NCBI GenBank assembly: GCA_041583135.1
Contig: JBFHGJ010000145.1
Coordinates: 1 to 11,999, forward strand
Source: JABSOG01 sp041583135
GTDB lineage: Bacteria > Pseudomonadota > Gammaproteobacteria > Enterobacterales > Alteromonadaceae
DNA: 11,999 nt
Reading direction: 5' to 3'
Part shown: piece by piece, positions 1-6,795 of the stretch
Layout: each line of letters begins with the position of its first letter
How positions within the stretch are numbered: position 1 is the stretch's first letter
The notes under the pieces: generated by a model
Seen by the model: only the letters and a program-made list of their open reading frames with translations
What the model was told of the DNA's origin: nothing
Database searches by the model: none
Made by a program: the position numbers and the translations under genes

Positions 1-1
1 A

Positions 2-460
2 AATACTGGGGTGTTGAGAAATCAGTTGGATAATAAGATACATCCCAAAATATCCTGTGGGCCAACTTGTGGTGAGATGGTATTCCATTCCAAAAATATA
101 ACCAAGTACACAGCCGATGATATCAGTCGAGTTTTAATGAGACGTTATACACCACATGGAACAAACATACGTGATCTTACTAAGATCTTGAGATCGCAAG
201 GTATTCCTGCTCGTTTGCAAATCCAAAACAATACAATTGAAAAATTGCAAGATGCAGTATCTCCTGGAAATCCAGCTATTGTCAGGATTGATTTGGATGG
301 AGGTGGGCATTTTGTTGTATTAGATGAAGTTGCTCAAATGAAGAGTAATGAATTGTTATTCAAGATTAGAGATCCATGGAATGGTGTTAATTATGGCCTC
401 AAGCAAAATGACTTTGAAGCCTTATGGAAAAATGGCGTTTATCTATCTACCAATCAATGA
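2..460 (+). CDS. C39/papain-like cysteine peptidase domain, probable C-terminal toxin domain of a larger protein (5' partial)
   Basis: The reading frame is open to the left window edge with no stop, so this is probably the C-terminal end of a longer protein. A GTG at 11 is the first possible internal start, but no ribosome site is visible in the 10 bases before it. Numbering from that GTG (149 residues), the sequence has CGPTC at 16-20, GGGHFVVLD at 97-105 and IRDPWNG at 119-125. These match the Cys, His and Asp of C39/papain-fold peptidases, giving a likely triad Cys16, His100, Asp121. The glutamine usually found six residues before the catalytic Cys in C39 exporters is absent. There is no ABC-transporter part. 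Papain-fold domains of this size are known as C-terminal toxin domains of polymorphic toxins (Rhs, contact-dependent or T6SS-linked). The segment is AT-richer than the genes from 1842 onward, and an unknown acidic gene follows directly. The peptidase fold is seen; the toxin role is inferred from context. Confidence 0.72.
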   Translation, partial: NTGVLRNQLDNKIHPKISCGPTCGEMVFHSKNITKYTADDISRVLMRRYTPHGTNIRDLTKILRSQGIPARLQIQNNTIEKLQDAVSPGNPAIVRIDLDGGGHFVVLDEVAQMKSNELLFKIRDPWNGVNYGLKQNDFEALWKNGVYLSTNQ

Positions 461-467
461 GGGAAGG
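459..467 (+). promoter_or_regulatory. Ribosome binding site that sets the start of the downstream gene at 472
   Basis: The purine-rich stretch GAGGGAAGG lies four bases before ATG 472. It favours this start over the in-frame ATG at 424, which lies inside the peptidase gene and has no comparable site. The site begins at the peptidase stop codon, which fits translational coupling of the two genes. Confidence 0.6.
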
Positions 468-471
468 CATC

Positions 472-1212
472 ATGACTATCAAACACATTATAGAAGGTAA
501 TGCAAAAAGAAATACTGAGATAGAAGTTGAATGCTTTTTGGTTGCGGCTAACAGTAAAGTTTATTTATTGGATGATGATTCGGAGCCTTTGAAACTTGAT
601 AGCTCTCTCAATATATCTGACAGTTGGGTATGGGAACAATTAGAAAAGTATGTTCCGCCTTATGGGGGAGGTCAATGGGCATTTTTTGAAGATTGTAAAG
701 TTACACTAGTCATTATAAGTGATGGGAAAAATGAATATGTCAAAGTGCTCAGCGTAGATGTTGATAGGAAGGATCTTGTTTATCACCTTGATCCTAATTT
801 GAAAGTGGAAGACTACTCAAGTAACTTTGAGCTTATCAACGTTATGATTGATAAAGATGATGAGTGTCAAATTGAAAAATTGACAGGATATTTTCTCTTT
901 AGTGAGGATGGGTCTGCTTCTTTGAATTCAATGGCAAATGAAAAAGAAAGAGGCAATATTTCTCTGCCGATATTGATTGCTGAACTTGACGATATCGTAA
1001 GCATAAATTTCTATTCTGATCACTATCCTGAATATCGAGCATTGGTAACCATAACAGCTAATGTTACTAAGGTTGGTAATGAAGGGTATGTCATTAAAGA
1101 AATATCTAACTGGAAAGTGTTTTATTCGGGGGTTTGTATTGAGTTTGATGGAGATATCAGTTGGAAAGATGAATTGTCTGCTGAACTGTCAGCTCTTAGT
1201 GTCGGCGGATAG
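472..1212 (+). CDS. Acidic protein of unknown family, candidate immunity protein for the upstream peptidase domain
   Basis: From ATG 472 the product is 246 residues; an in-frame ATG at 424 would add 16 residues but overlaps the upstream gene. I do not recognise the family. The protein is rich in Asp and Glu, has no signal peptide or membrane segment, and alternates hydrophobic and polar residues in a way that suggests mainly beta structure (for example EIEVECFLVAANSKVYLL near the N-terminus and ALVTITANVTKV later). It starts 11 bases after the peptidase stop, shares its AT-rich composition and is probably co-transcribed with it. A soluble acidic protein directly after a C-terminal peptidase toxin domain is the usual place for a cognate immunity protein. 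That role rests on position and composition only. It could instead be an unrelated cargo gene or a chaperone. Confidence 0.6.
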   Translation: MTIKHIIEGNAKRNTEIEVECFLVAANSKVYLLDDDSEPLKLDSSLNISDSWVWEQLEKYVPPYGGGQWAFFEDCKVTLVIISDGKNEYVKVLSVDVDRKDLVYHLDPNLKVEDYSSNFELINVMIDKDDECQIEKLTGYFLFSEDGSASLNSMANEKERGNISLPILIAELDDIVSINFYSDHYPEYRALVTITANVTKVGNEGYVIKEISNWKVFYSGVCIEFDGDISWKDELSAELSALSVGG

Positions 1213-1429
1213 CTGGTGACCCTGAAATAGCGGAAGGATCAGGAGGCTGATTGTATAACCAAATAGGGCACAATTAAGCCTTTGTGTTGCCCGGTAGTGT
1301 TAAAGGGGGGCTGTGTCGGGCTTGGTTGTTGTATTCGTTGTCCCGTGCTAACCGTTTGGATGATTTTGGCTGCTTACATATGACGCAAATTTAACCAAAA
1401 CAGCGTCGTAAAGCGTCGGTCATGTTATC

Positions 1430-1478
1430 AAAAGGCGAAAAAATGTTACGTATCGCAGCGTTTTTTCGCCTTTTTCCT
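1430..1478 (+). terminator. Strong hairpin terminator, probably bidirectional
   Basis: AAAAGGCGAAAAAA (1430-1443) is perfectly complementary to TTTTTTCGCCTTTT (1461-1474), with a 17-base loop and a T-rich tail. The A tract on the left arm and T tract on the right make it symmetrical, so it could work on both strands. It lies 217 bases after the acidic gene on the + strand and about 400 bases after the HDOD gene on the minus strand, so which transcript it ends is uncertain. Confidence 0.6.
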
Positions 1479-1503
1479 TATAGGGATATAAGGAGTAGAC
1501 TGC

Positions 1504-1554
1504 GCCGGGAGCATGCTGTCGATATATTGGTTTGGCTAAACTACAAACGACAAA
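1504..1554. repeat. Degenerate 51-base direct repeat, copy 1
   Basis: This copy matches 1758-1808 at 45 of 51 positions by eye. The shared core contains GAGCATGCTGTCGATA and TTGGCTAAA. It includes the short palindrome GCATGC. No terminal inverted repeats or target duplications are evident, so it is not recognisable as an insertion sequence. Confidence 0.7.
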
Positions 1555-1757
1555 GTGCGCCGTTTGGTCGAAACGCTTAAAAATTGTATGACGAAACAGC
1601 CAATCTGTTTCAGTCGGGTAAATAATAGCCGGTTAGCAGACCATGTTGCGCGCCAAACTACCGTCATAATTTTTGCCTCAGCCAATTATTCATCATAAGT
1701 TTGTAAGCGTCCGCCAAAGCACACATTAATTTCGCAGAGCATAGACGCCAAAGCCAA

Positions 1758-1808
1758 GCCGAGAGCATGCTGTCGATACATTGCCTTGGCTAAATTACAA
1801 ACGGCAAA
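1758..1808. repeat. Degenerate 51-base direct repeat, copy 2
   Basis: This is the second copy of the repeat at 1504-1554, starting 254 bases later in the same orientation. It differs at six positions, mostly transitions, and ends 33 bases before the HDOD stop codon, so it lies in the 3' flank of that gene. Confidence 0.7.
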
Positions 1809-1841
1809 AAGCTGGGGCCGGGTTTCGGCATCACTCGGCGC

Positions 1842-2690
1842 TTAATACCCACTAAAAATCTCTGATATGTCATCCTCAATATCGTCATATTCATCCTGGT
1901 CGATGTGGAGGATTTCCAATACATGGTTACCCATCAATGCCCAATCGGGGATGTCTTTAAAGCGACGGACGCGGTTGACGAGGTTTTCGGCGATTTTTAA
2001 GGTGGCAAAAATCAAGCGCGATTCTTCGTCGATTTGTTCATTCAAATATTCGGGGTCGTGGTGGTTGAGTATGATATTGCATACCTCTTTGGGCAGGCCC
2101 CATGCGTTGGCAATGTAATAGCCCATTACGGCATGGTTGGTGCCGTAGTGCTGTTCTTCGGTTTGGGTGACGTTGGTGCCTTCGAGTTCGTCCTGCTCGG
2201 CGAGCACTTCACGGTAGTCATCGTATTTGATGGCAAATGCGGGGATGGCGCAGTTGTGGAATAGGCCAACGGTGTAAAGTTTATCAACAGAGACCTTTTC
2301 TTTGACGCGGTTGCCAACAAACACCATGGCGTTGGCTACATCTGTGGTGTTGTCCCAAAAACGCTCTAACGAAATGCAGGACTCGCCTTCGTATGCACCA
2401 CGTAAAATAACACCGACAACCAAGGCTCTGATCACTTCCATACCCAGTAGCAACACTGCCTGCTTAATCTCGCAGATCTCGCGCCTCATGCCATAAAAGG
2501 GGGCGTTGATGGTCTTGAGGACGACCGAAGAAACGCCAATATCCGAGGCAATTAAGTCGGCCAGTGCAATCATGTCTGGCTCTGGCTCTTTTAGGTGCTC
2601 CTCAATTTGATGGAGGATATCTGGTTTACTCGGTACATGAAAACCACTAAAGGCATTATCGACAAGTTCAAGTTCATCTGGCGTGAGCAT
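1842..2690 (-). CDS. HDOD domain-containing protein
   Basis: The product is 282 residues, soluble, and consists mainly of one HDOD domain (about 17-215). Family features are the opening FHVPSKPDILHQI, the segment ASDIGVSSVVLKTINAPFYG (48-67), the AVLLLGMEVIRALVV helix (78-92) and LFHNCAIP (143-150). HDOD domains are related to HD phosphohydrolases but usually lack the full metal-binding set. Here LFHN replaces the HD pair, so catalysis is unlikely and a signalling or scaffold role is expected. NHHDP at 209-213 is retained. The C-terminus (about 262-282) is strongly acidic. No output or second signalling domain (GGDEF, EAL, receiver) is fused. ATG 2690 has only a weak ribosome site. A -10-like element and a 15-base palindrome lie upstream. 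The upstream secreted-protein gene is on the same strand, 153 bases away, so a shared transcript is possible. Family assignment is firm; the cellular role is unknown. Confidence 0.88.
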   Translation of the reverse strand: MLTPDELELVDNAFSGFHVPSKPDILHQIEEHLKEPEPDMIALADLIASDIGVSSVVLKTINAPFYGMRREICEIKQAVLLLGMEVIRALVVGVILRGAYEGESCISLERFWDNTTDVANAMVFVGNRVKEKVSVDKLYTVGLFHNCAIPAFAIKYDDYREVLAEQDELEGTNVTQTEEQHYGTNHAVMGYYIANAWGLPKEVCNIILNHHDPEYLNEQIDEESRLIFATLKIAENLVNRVRRFKDIPDWALMGNHVLEILHIDQDEYDDIEDDISEIFSGY

Positions 2691-2723
2691 ATTACAGGCT
2701 GGTCTCTCATACGCATTTATTAA

Positions 2724-2751
2724 ACTATAAGCTTAGCGCTTTTTGGCCAAA
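2724..2751 (-). promoter_or_regulatory. Candidate promoter of the HDOD gene
   Basis: On the minus strand a TATAGT -10 element (2724-2729) follows a weak -35 candidate TTTGGC (2746-2751) at 16 bases. The transcript would start near 2717, about 27 bases before the ATG. The -35 is poor, so this is tentative. Confidence 0.35.
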
Positions 2752-2765
2752 TTTGAAGTTCAAAT
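2751..2765. promoter_or_regulatory. 15-base palindrome upstream of the HDOD gene, candidate operator
   Basis: ATTTGAAGTTCAAAT is a perfect inverted repeat of seven bases around one central base. It abuts the -35 candidate of the HDOD gene. A shorter relative, CTCAATTTGAG, lies at 2790-2800. Position and symmetry suggest a dimeric regulator site, but the regulator is not identifiable. Confidence 0.35.
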
Positions 2766-2843
2766 ATGCATTTTGAAAACTTCTTTTAGCTCAATTTGAG
2801 ACAGATCAAGATTTAATTGCGCTTGCGTGTTTTGCTGCACCTC

Positions 2844-3563
2844 TTACGGGTTTACTGTTTTATTTGTGTATTTATAGCGACTATATTGCTCGTAGGAATG
2901 CTGCCCAATGTCTCTATCCAACCCCATTTTTCCTTTGAAATCTATGCTGATGCTGTTTGGTAACATCACTTTATTGAGCAGCACAAAGTCAAACTTCATG
3001 GCGAAGTAGCTGAGTTTGGTATCTGGCGCTACTGCTAGCTCGTCGAGGTTTCTAATGCTCATTTTGCGGACATAACGCTTGGCCTTGTCGATTACGATAA
3101 AGCCTGTCAGTTTGCTTAGGGCTTGAGGTGGCATATTGGGGAGTATTGGTGTGAATGATAAGCTGATGGTTTGCTGATCTTGAGTAACAATGCTAAGTGA
3201 ATCCATGGCTATCATTGCCAATAAGCTCTGTTGAGGCTGGCTGGTTTGGCCGTTTTGTTTGGCTTGTTTTTGCTTTAAATCAAGATATTCGGCGCGGCGG
3301 TTGTCGCTGGGGGTTTTGCCATATTCTTTAAGCAGTTGCCACCTTTTGCCTTTGGGTTTATCGGCATGATAACGTTCAACTTGGGTGAGCTTTTCCTTGC
3401 CCGTGCCTAGCTCTCGAAAGACGGTGTAACTCCAATTATCTCTTTTGTTGGCGGCAAAGCTGCCGAGCGAGCTTTTAAGCCATTGACTGGCTTGCGTTAA
3501 CGTTGTTGCTTCGGTGTGTGGTACAAAGCAGATGATGAGCAGCAGAGGAATGATTCTTATCAT
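2844..3563 (-). CDS. Secreted (periplasmic) protein of unknown function
   Basis: The product is 239 residues and I do not recognise a named family. The N-terminus is a typical signal peptide: basic Arg3, a hydrophobic core from about 4 to 14, and a likely cleavage after TEA (Ala19). Cys12 lies in the hydrophobic core, but the residue before it is Ile, so it does not make a proper lipobox. The mature protein has a basic middle region (about 50-105, with GKRWQLLKEYGKTPSDNRR) followed by strands of alternating hydrophobic residues. This is loosely reminiscent of the half-barrel of LolA/RseB-type periplasmic proteins, but that is an inference from pattern only. ATG 3563 has a weak ribosome site (GAG, seven bases before). 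It is divergent from the CorA-like gene and upstream of the HDOD gene on the same strand. It does not look foreign in composition. Confidence 0.75.
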   Translation of the reverse strand: MIRIIPLLLIICFVPHTEATTLTQASQWLKSSLGSFAANKRDNWSYTVFRELGTGKEKLTQVERYHADKPKGKRWQLLKEYGKTPSDNRRAEYLDLKQKQAKQNGQTSQPQQSLLAMIAMDSLSIVTQDQQTISLSFTPILPNMPPQALSKLTGFIVIDKAKRYVRKMSIRNLDELAVAPDTKLSYFAMKFDFVLLNKVMLPNSISIDFKGKMGLDRDIGQHSYEQYSRYKYTNKTVNP

Positions 3564-3592
3564 GTTTTATCTCAAACTAGATGACTCTATTC

Positions 3593-3598
3593 ACTATA
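3593..3598 (-). promoter_or_regulatory. Candidate -10 element for the secreted-protein gene
   Basis: TATAGT on the minus strand, 29 bases before the start codon, matches the sigma-70 -10 consensus at five of six positions. The hexamer 17 bases upstream (CTTCCA) is a poor -35, so an activator or another sigma factor may be needed, or the site may be chance. Confidence 0.3.
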
Positions 3599-3666
3599 GA
3601 ATGTTCATCGCCAGATGGAAGTTCTAATGCGATAAATGGCGTTTGTACAAGGACATATTTCTATTT

Positions 3667-3695
3667 TTGCCGTTCGGCACTACACTGTCTATGGC
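3667..3695 (+). promoter_or_regulatory. Weak candidate promoter of the CorA-like gene
   Basis: TTGCCG (3667-3672) and TATGGC (3690-3695) are separated by 17 bases. The -35 overlaps a small palindrome TGCCGTTCGGCA (3668-3679). The match to consensus is modest. Confidence 0.28.
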
Positions 3696-3724
3696 TGAAC
3701 TTCAAGGCTCATTTGGGAGAGTAA

Positions 3725-4447
3725 ATGCTAAGAGAAAAATTTAATTGGCCGCTGGTACATGGTATTGAGGCGCGTTTGAGCGAGTCTTCCTATGGTCGTC
3801 AGCGAGCGATTTATGAGCAGGAGCAAATGCTGCTTATTTTACATCGGCCGCCAAAGCCTGAAAGTAAAGCGCGGGAGAATGCGATATTTTTGCGTGAGGC
3901 TGATGGTCACTGGTGGCTCAATGGCTTACGTAATTCAAAGGAACAATTGCCCGCACTATTGCAAAGTTATCGAGATAAGTTGGAAGAACACGAGTTGCAA
4001 TATCAAAATGCCCTAAGTGCCGATGATTTGTTTATCACGATGGAGAGTTTCAACCCTCTATTGCGAGCGATGAAAAATTTTGACTTGGCGCTGCAATCAG
4101 CGCGGGAGTTGCTGGAGGGTGATAAGTTTATTTTAAGTATGCGCGATCAATCTAATGAGCTGTTGCGTAACTTTGAGTTGCTTGGCGAGGAGATGAAGCT
4201 GGCGTTGGATCATCGCATCGCCAAAAATGCCGAGGCGCAAAACCAAGAAGCGCAAAAGATGGCCAAAGCTCAGCATAAACTCAATTTGATGGCGGCCATT
4301 ACGTTTCCTTTGATGGCGCTGTCGTCTATGGCCGGTATGAGCTTTATCGGTGATCCCAAGGATTTTTTAAGTGGCTTCTTTTTGACTGTAGTGGCCACCG
4401 GCATTTGCGCCGGGGTACTCATGGTCAACTGGATCAATAAAGACTAG
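3725..4447 (+). CDS. CorA-like two-helix membrane protein with GMS in place of GMN
   Basis: The product is 240 residues, with GGGAGAG four bases before ATG 3725 as ribosome site. A soluble N-terminal part is followed by a long helical stretch (about 76-186), then two membrane segments at the C-terminus (about 188-206 and 217-236) and a short end NWINKD. This is the architecture of the CorA magnesium-channel superfamily: a long stalk helix leading into TM1, with the selectivity signature at its end. Here that position reads AGMSF (203-207) instead of the canonical YGMNF. The protein is also shorter than typical CorA (about 316 residues) because the N-terminal alpha/beta domain is reduced. The superfamily relation rests on architecture and the AGMSF motif. 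The altered signature makes ordinary magnesium transport doubtful; a divergent channel or a non-transporting membrane protein are alternatives. It is a single-gene unit: divergent from the secreted-protein gene and convergent with fre. Confidence 0.7.
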   Translation: MLREKFNWPLVHGIEARLSESSYGRQRAIYEQEQMLLILHRPPKPESKARENAIFLREADGHWWLNGLRNSKEQLPALLQSYRDKLEEHELQYQNALSADDLFITMESFNPLLRAMKNFDLALQSARELLEGDKFILSMRDQSNELLRNFELLGEEMKLALDHRIAKNAEAQNQEAQKMAKAQHKLNLMAAITFPLMALSSMAGMSFIGDPKDFLSGFFLTVVATGICAGVLMVNWINKD

Positions 4448-4468
4448 GGCGCTTTTGCCCTAGTTTTT
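4443..4468 (+). terminator. Rho-independent terminator of the CorA-like gene
   Basis: ACTAGGGC (4443-4450) pairs perfectly with GCCCTAGT (4457-4464) across a six-base loop, followed by a run of T to 4468. The stop codon TAG of the CorA-like gene is inside the left arm. It also lies just beyond the fre stop on the other strand, where the tail (CTTTATT) is weaker, so it may partly serve both. Confidence 0.85.
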
Positions 4469-4476
4469 ATTTGGGC

Positions 4477-5172
4477 TTAAATATAAGCGAAGGCGTCGGC
4501 GTACATGTGTTCAATATCGGCGCCTATGGCAACAAAGTCAGCACGGACGACTTTCATCATATCAAAATGACCTGCCATGTAGATGTCGTAGTCGCCAAGG
4601 TTGTCAATATCTTCCATTACGGCCAAATGGACAAATCCGGTTTTACCTTGCCAGCCGTCCTGAGGCAGCTCAACAACCGGCACATAGCGATAATTTTCAT
4701 GGCTATCAGCCCATTGTTGCATTTGTGCATCGGCATACATCGATTGTTTGGTCTTGCCGCCCCAGTATAAGATCACCTGATGATTGGGCTTGGTTTTGGC
4801 TAAGTGCAGTGCGATAGATTGCACGTAAGAAAACCCGGTGCCACCCGCTAGTAAGATGATTGGGCGTTCGCTGTCTTGTCTTAGCTGTGCCTGACCTAAG
4901 CCGACCTCTACTTCTATTTCACCTTGCTCGCGCATTTTATCCAGTACTTCGCCAGCGTAGCTGTTGTGTTTGGTAGCGCCAATATGCAGTTCGATATGGC
5001 TTTGGTGCGGGGCAGATGCGATGGAAAATGGACGTTTGTCTTTCTCTCCCATAACGACCTGCAAATATTGACCGGCGTCGAAAGAAAACGGCTGATCGGT
5101 GGTCAATTCGACATGGTAGACATGGTCGTTGACTTGCTTTAGTTGGGCGACTTTACAGTTAATGCTAGACAT
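4477..5172 (-). CDS. fre: NAD(P)H-flavin reductase Fre
   Basis: Fre reduces free flavins (riboflavin, FMN) with NADPH or NADH and releases the reduced flavin, which serves other enzymes and ferric-iron reduction in the cytoplasm. The 231-residue product is close to E. coli Fre (233) along its whole length. It shows the ferredoxin-reductase flavin motif RPFSIAS (47-53), with the Ser50 that lies near the flavin in the family, and the nucleotide-binding motif LLAGGTGFSY (107-116). YWGGK (136-140), YMAGHFDM (198-205) and the end DAFAYI follow as in Fre/LuxG proteins. There is no iron-sulfur domain. A ribosome site AAGAG lies six bases before ATG 5172. The gene begins 27 bases after the ubiD stop on the same strand, so co-transcription with ubiD is likely. 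The pairing with ubiD is known in other gammaproteobacteria, and fre was historically called ubiB in E. coli mapping. Confidence 0.95.
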   Translation of the reverse strand: MSSINCKVAQLKQVNDHVYHVELTTDQPFSFDAGQYLQVVMGEKDKRPFSIASAPHQSHIELHIGATKHNSYAGEVLDKMREQGEIEVEVGLGQAQLRQDSERPIILLAGGTGFSYVQSIALHLAKTKPNHQVILYWGGKTKQSMYADAQMQQWADSHENYRYVPVVELPQDGWQGKTGFVHLAVMEDIDNLGDYDIYMAGHFDMMKVVRADFVAIGADIEHMYADAFAYI

Positions 5173-5199
5173 GCAAGGCTCTTATTGGTGTTAAGTTAG

Positions 5200-6675
5200 T
5201 TAAGATTTATCGAAGATCCCTAAAGAATCCCAAATATCATCGATTCGTTGTTTTACCGACGCATCCATAGTGATGGGTTCACCCCATTCCCTGTCTGTTT
5301 CGCCGGGCATTTTGTTGGTGGCGTCAAGGCCCATTTTTGAGCCTAAACCGGAAACAGGCGAGGCAAAATCTAGGTAATCTATCGGCGTATTTTCTACCAT
5401 CAGGGTATCTCTGGCCGGGTCCATTCGCGTGGTGATGGCCCAGATCACGTCATTCCAATCTCTGGCATTGACGTCATCATCGCAAACAATGACGAACTTA
5501 GTATACATGAACTGACGTAAAAAGGACCAAACCCCCATCATGACTCGTTTAGCATGGCCCGGGTATTGCTTTTTCATGGTGACAACGGCCAAACGATAGG
5601 AGCAACCTTCAGGCGGCAGATAGAAATCTACAATCTCTGGGTATTGCTTTTGTAAGATAGGCACAAACACTTCGTTTAGTGCAACCCCTAAAATGGCCGG
5701 TTCATCCGGCGGTCGGCCGGTGTAGGTGCTGTGATAAATTGGATTTTCACGATGGGTGATGTGGGTCACAGTGAATACAGGAAATGACTCGACTTCGTTG
5801 TAGTAGCCGGTGTGATCGCCATAGGGACCTTCGTCGGCCATTTCGCCCGGCTCTATGTAGCCTTCTAAGACGAACTCGGCGCTGGCAGGCACTTCAAGGT
5901 CGTTAGATAGACATTTTACCACTTCGGTATTGCTGCCGCGCAGCAAGCCGGCAAAGCCATATTCGCTTAGAGTATCTGGCACTGGGGTCACCGCACCCAA
6001 AATGGTTGCAGGGTCGGCACCAAGGGCAACGGCCACTGGGAATCTTTCACCGGGATGGGTTTGCTGCCATTCTCTAAAATCGAGTGCGCCGCCACGATGG
6101 GACAACCAGCGCATGATCAATTTATTCTTGCCCAGCAGTTGCTGGCGATAAATGCCGAGGTTTTGTCTTTCTTTGTGCGGACCACGGGTGACGGTAAGCC
6201 CCCAAGTGATTAAGGGCGCGGCATCGCCCGGCCAGCAAGTCATGATGGGCAGTTTAGTTAAGTCAACGTCATCATCTTGTAAGACAATTTTTTGACATGG
6301 CGCTTTTTTTACCCGTTTAGGTGCCATGTTGAGCACCTGCTTAAATACCGGCAGTTTGGCAAAGGCGTCTTTGAGTCCTTTGGGCGGCTCGGGTTCTTTT
6401 AAAAAAGCCAGTAGCTTGCCGACTTCACGTAGGGCGTTGACGTCTTCTTGCCCCATGCCCATCGCGACTCGTTCGGGTGTGCCGAAAAGGTTGGCTAGAA
6501 CGGGAATGCTGCTGCCTTTGACGTTTTCAAACAGCAGGGCTGGGCCTTGTGCTCTTAGGGTTCTGTCGGCAATCTCGGTGATCTCCAACTCGGCAGAGAC
6601 CGGTTGTTTGATCCTTTTCAATTGGCCTTGTGCTTCGAGCTGCTCAATAAAATCACGCAGATCTTTGTATTTCAT
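5200..6675 (-). CDS. ubiD: 4-hydroxy-3-polyprenylbenzoate decarboxylase UbiD
   Basis: UbiD removes the carboxyl group of 3-octaprenyl-4-hydroxybenzoate to give 2-octaprenylphenol in ubiquinone synthesis, using prenylated FMN and a divalent metal. The cofactor is made by UbiX, which is not in this window. The 491 residues align end to end with E. coli UbiD (497, offset three at the N-terminus). Visible active-site features are Asn172 and Glu238 (metal ligands by alignment), IYR at 175-177 (cofactor contact), LSHRGG (191-196) and EGPYGDHTGYY (282-292), with Asp287 at the position of the E. coli catalytic Asp290. No key residue is missing. ATG 6675 is chosen by homology; its ribosome site is weak, and the ATG 16 bases upstream is out of frame. 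It is first in the probable ubiD-fre unit and divergent from the OmpA-family gene. Confidence 0.97.
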   Translation of the reverse strand: MKYKDLRDFIEQLEAQGQLKRIKQPVSAELEITEIADRTLRAQGPALLFENVKGSSIPVLANLFGTPERVAMGMGQEDVNALREVGKLLAFLKEPEPPKGLKDAFAKLPVFKQVLNMAPKRVKKAPCQKIVLQDDDVDLTKLPIMTCWPGDAAPLITWGLTVTRGPHKERQNLGIYRQQLLGKNKLIMRWLSHRGGALDFREWQQTHPGERFPVAVALGADPATILGAVTPVPDTLSEYGFAGLLRGSNTEVVKCLSNDLEVPASAEFVLEGYIEPGEMADEGPYGDHTGYYNEVESFPVFTVTHITHRENPIYHSTYTGRPPDEPAILGVALNEVFVPILQKQYPEIVDFYLPPEGCSYRLAVVTMKKQYPGHAKRVMMGVWSFLRQFMYTKFVIVCDDDVNARDWNDVIWAITTRMDPARDTLMVENTPIDYLDFASPVSGLGSKMGLDATNKMPGETDREWGEPITMDASVKQRIDDIWDSLGIFDKS

Positions 6676-6706
6676 CGGTTTTCGACTTCATGCTGAGGTT
6701 TGGCAT

Positions 6707-6735
6707 AGTATAACGATTCCAATGGGATTTGTATC
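6707..6735 (-). promoter_or_regulatory. Candidate promoter of ubiD-fre
   Basis: On the minus strand TATACT (6707-6712) makes a good -10. At 17 bases lies GATACA (6730-6735), matching only the last half of the -35 consensus. The transcript would start near 6700, leaving a leader of about 25 bases. Confidence 0.42.
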
Positions 6736-6795
6736 GGCCGAATTTGCCCCTTAACTGAATTGTCGCAACAGTCGTAAAACGCCAGATTGGCAGGC

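Larger units (their letters stand above)
1213..1841. other. Gene-free 629-base stretch between the accessory pair and the HDOD gene
   Basis: No open frame of useful length with a ribosome site was found on either strand. The stretch contains a long perfect hairpin (1430-1474), a 51-base degenerate direct repeat (1504-1554 and 1758-1808), a small inverted repeat CGTTT-N5-AAACG (1561-1575), and another, GAAACAG-N5-CTGTTTC (1593-1611). Composition rises from AT-rich to that of the flanking genes. It may be remnant DNA at the edge of an accessory insertion. Confidence 0.6.

Noticed and set aside
424..471. An upstream in-frame start (ATG 424) for the acidic gene.
   Set aside because: It lies within the peptidase coding sequence and lacks a ribosome site, whereas ATG 472 has a purine-rich site at good spacing.
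1250..1440. A possible decayed transposase fragment on the minus strand, with a short stretch reading EYNNQARHSP.
   Set aside because: The likeness to integrase-core C-termini is only a few residues, there are stops nearby, and no terminal inverted repeats were found.
1593..1611. GAAACAG-N5-CTGTTTC as a terminator or fatty-acid regulator site.
   Set aside because: There is no T tract, the spacing does not fit the GAAAC/GTTTC regulator sites I know, and no promoter or gene start is next to it.
1504..1808. A CRISPR array.
   Set aside because: Only two imperfect copies with a spacer of about 200 bases and no cas genes; repeat and spacing do not fit.
6326..6754. A long open frame on the + strand antisense to ubiD (142 codons).
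   Set aside because: UbiD on the other strand is certain by homology; the antisense product is rich in Ser, Leu and Arg with no recognisable domain and no ribosome site.
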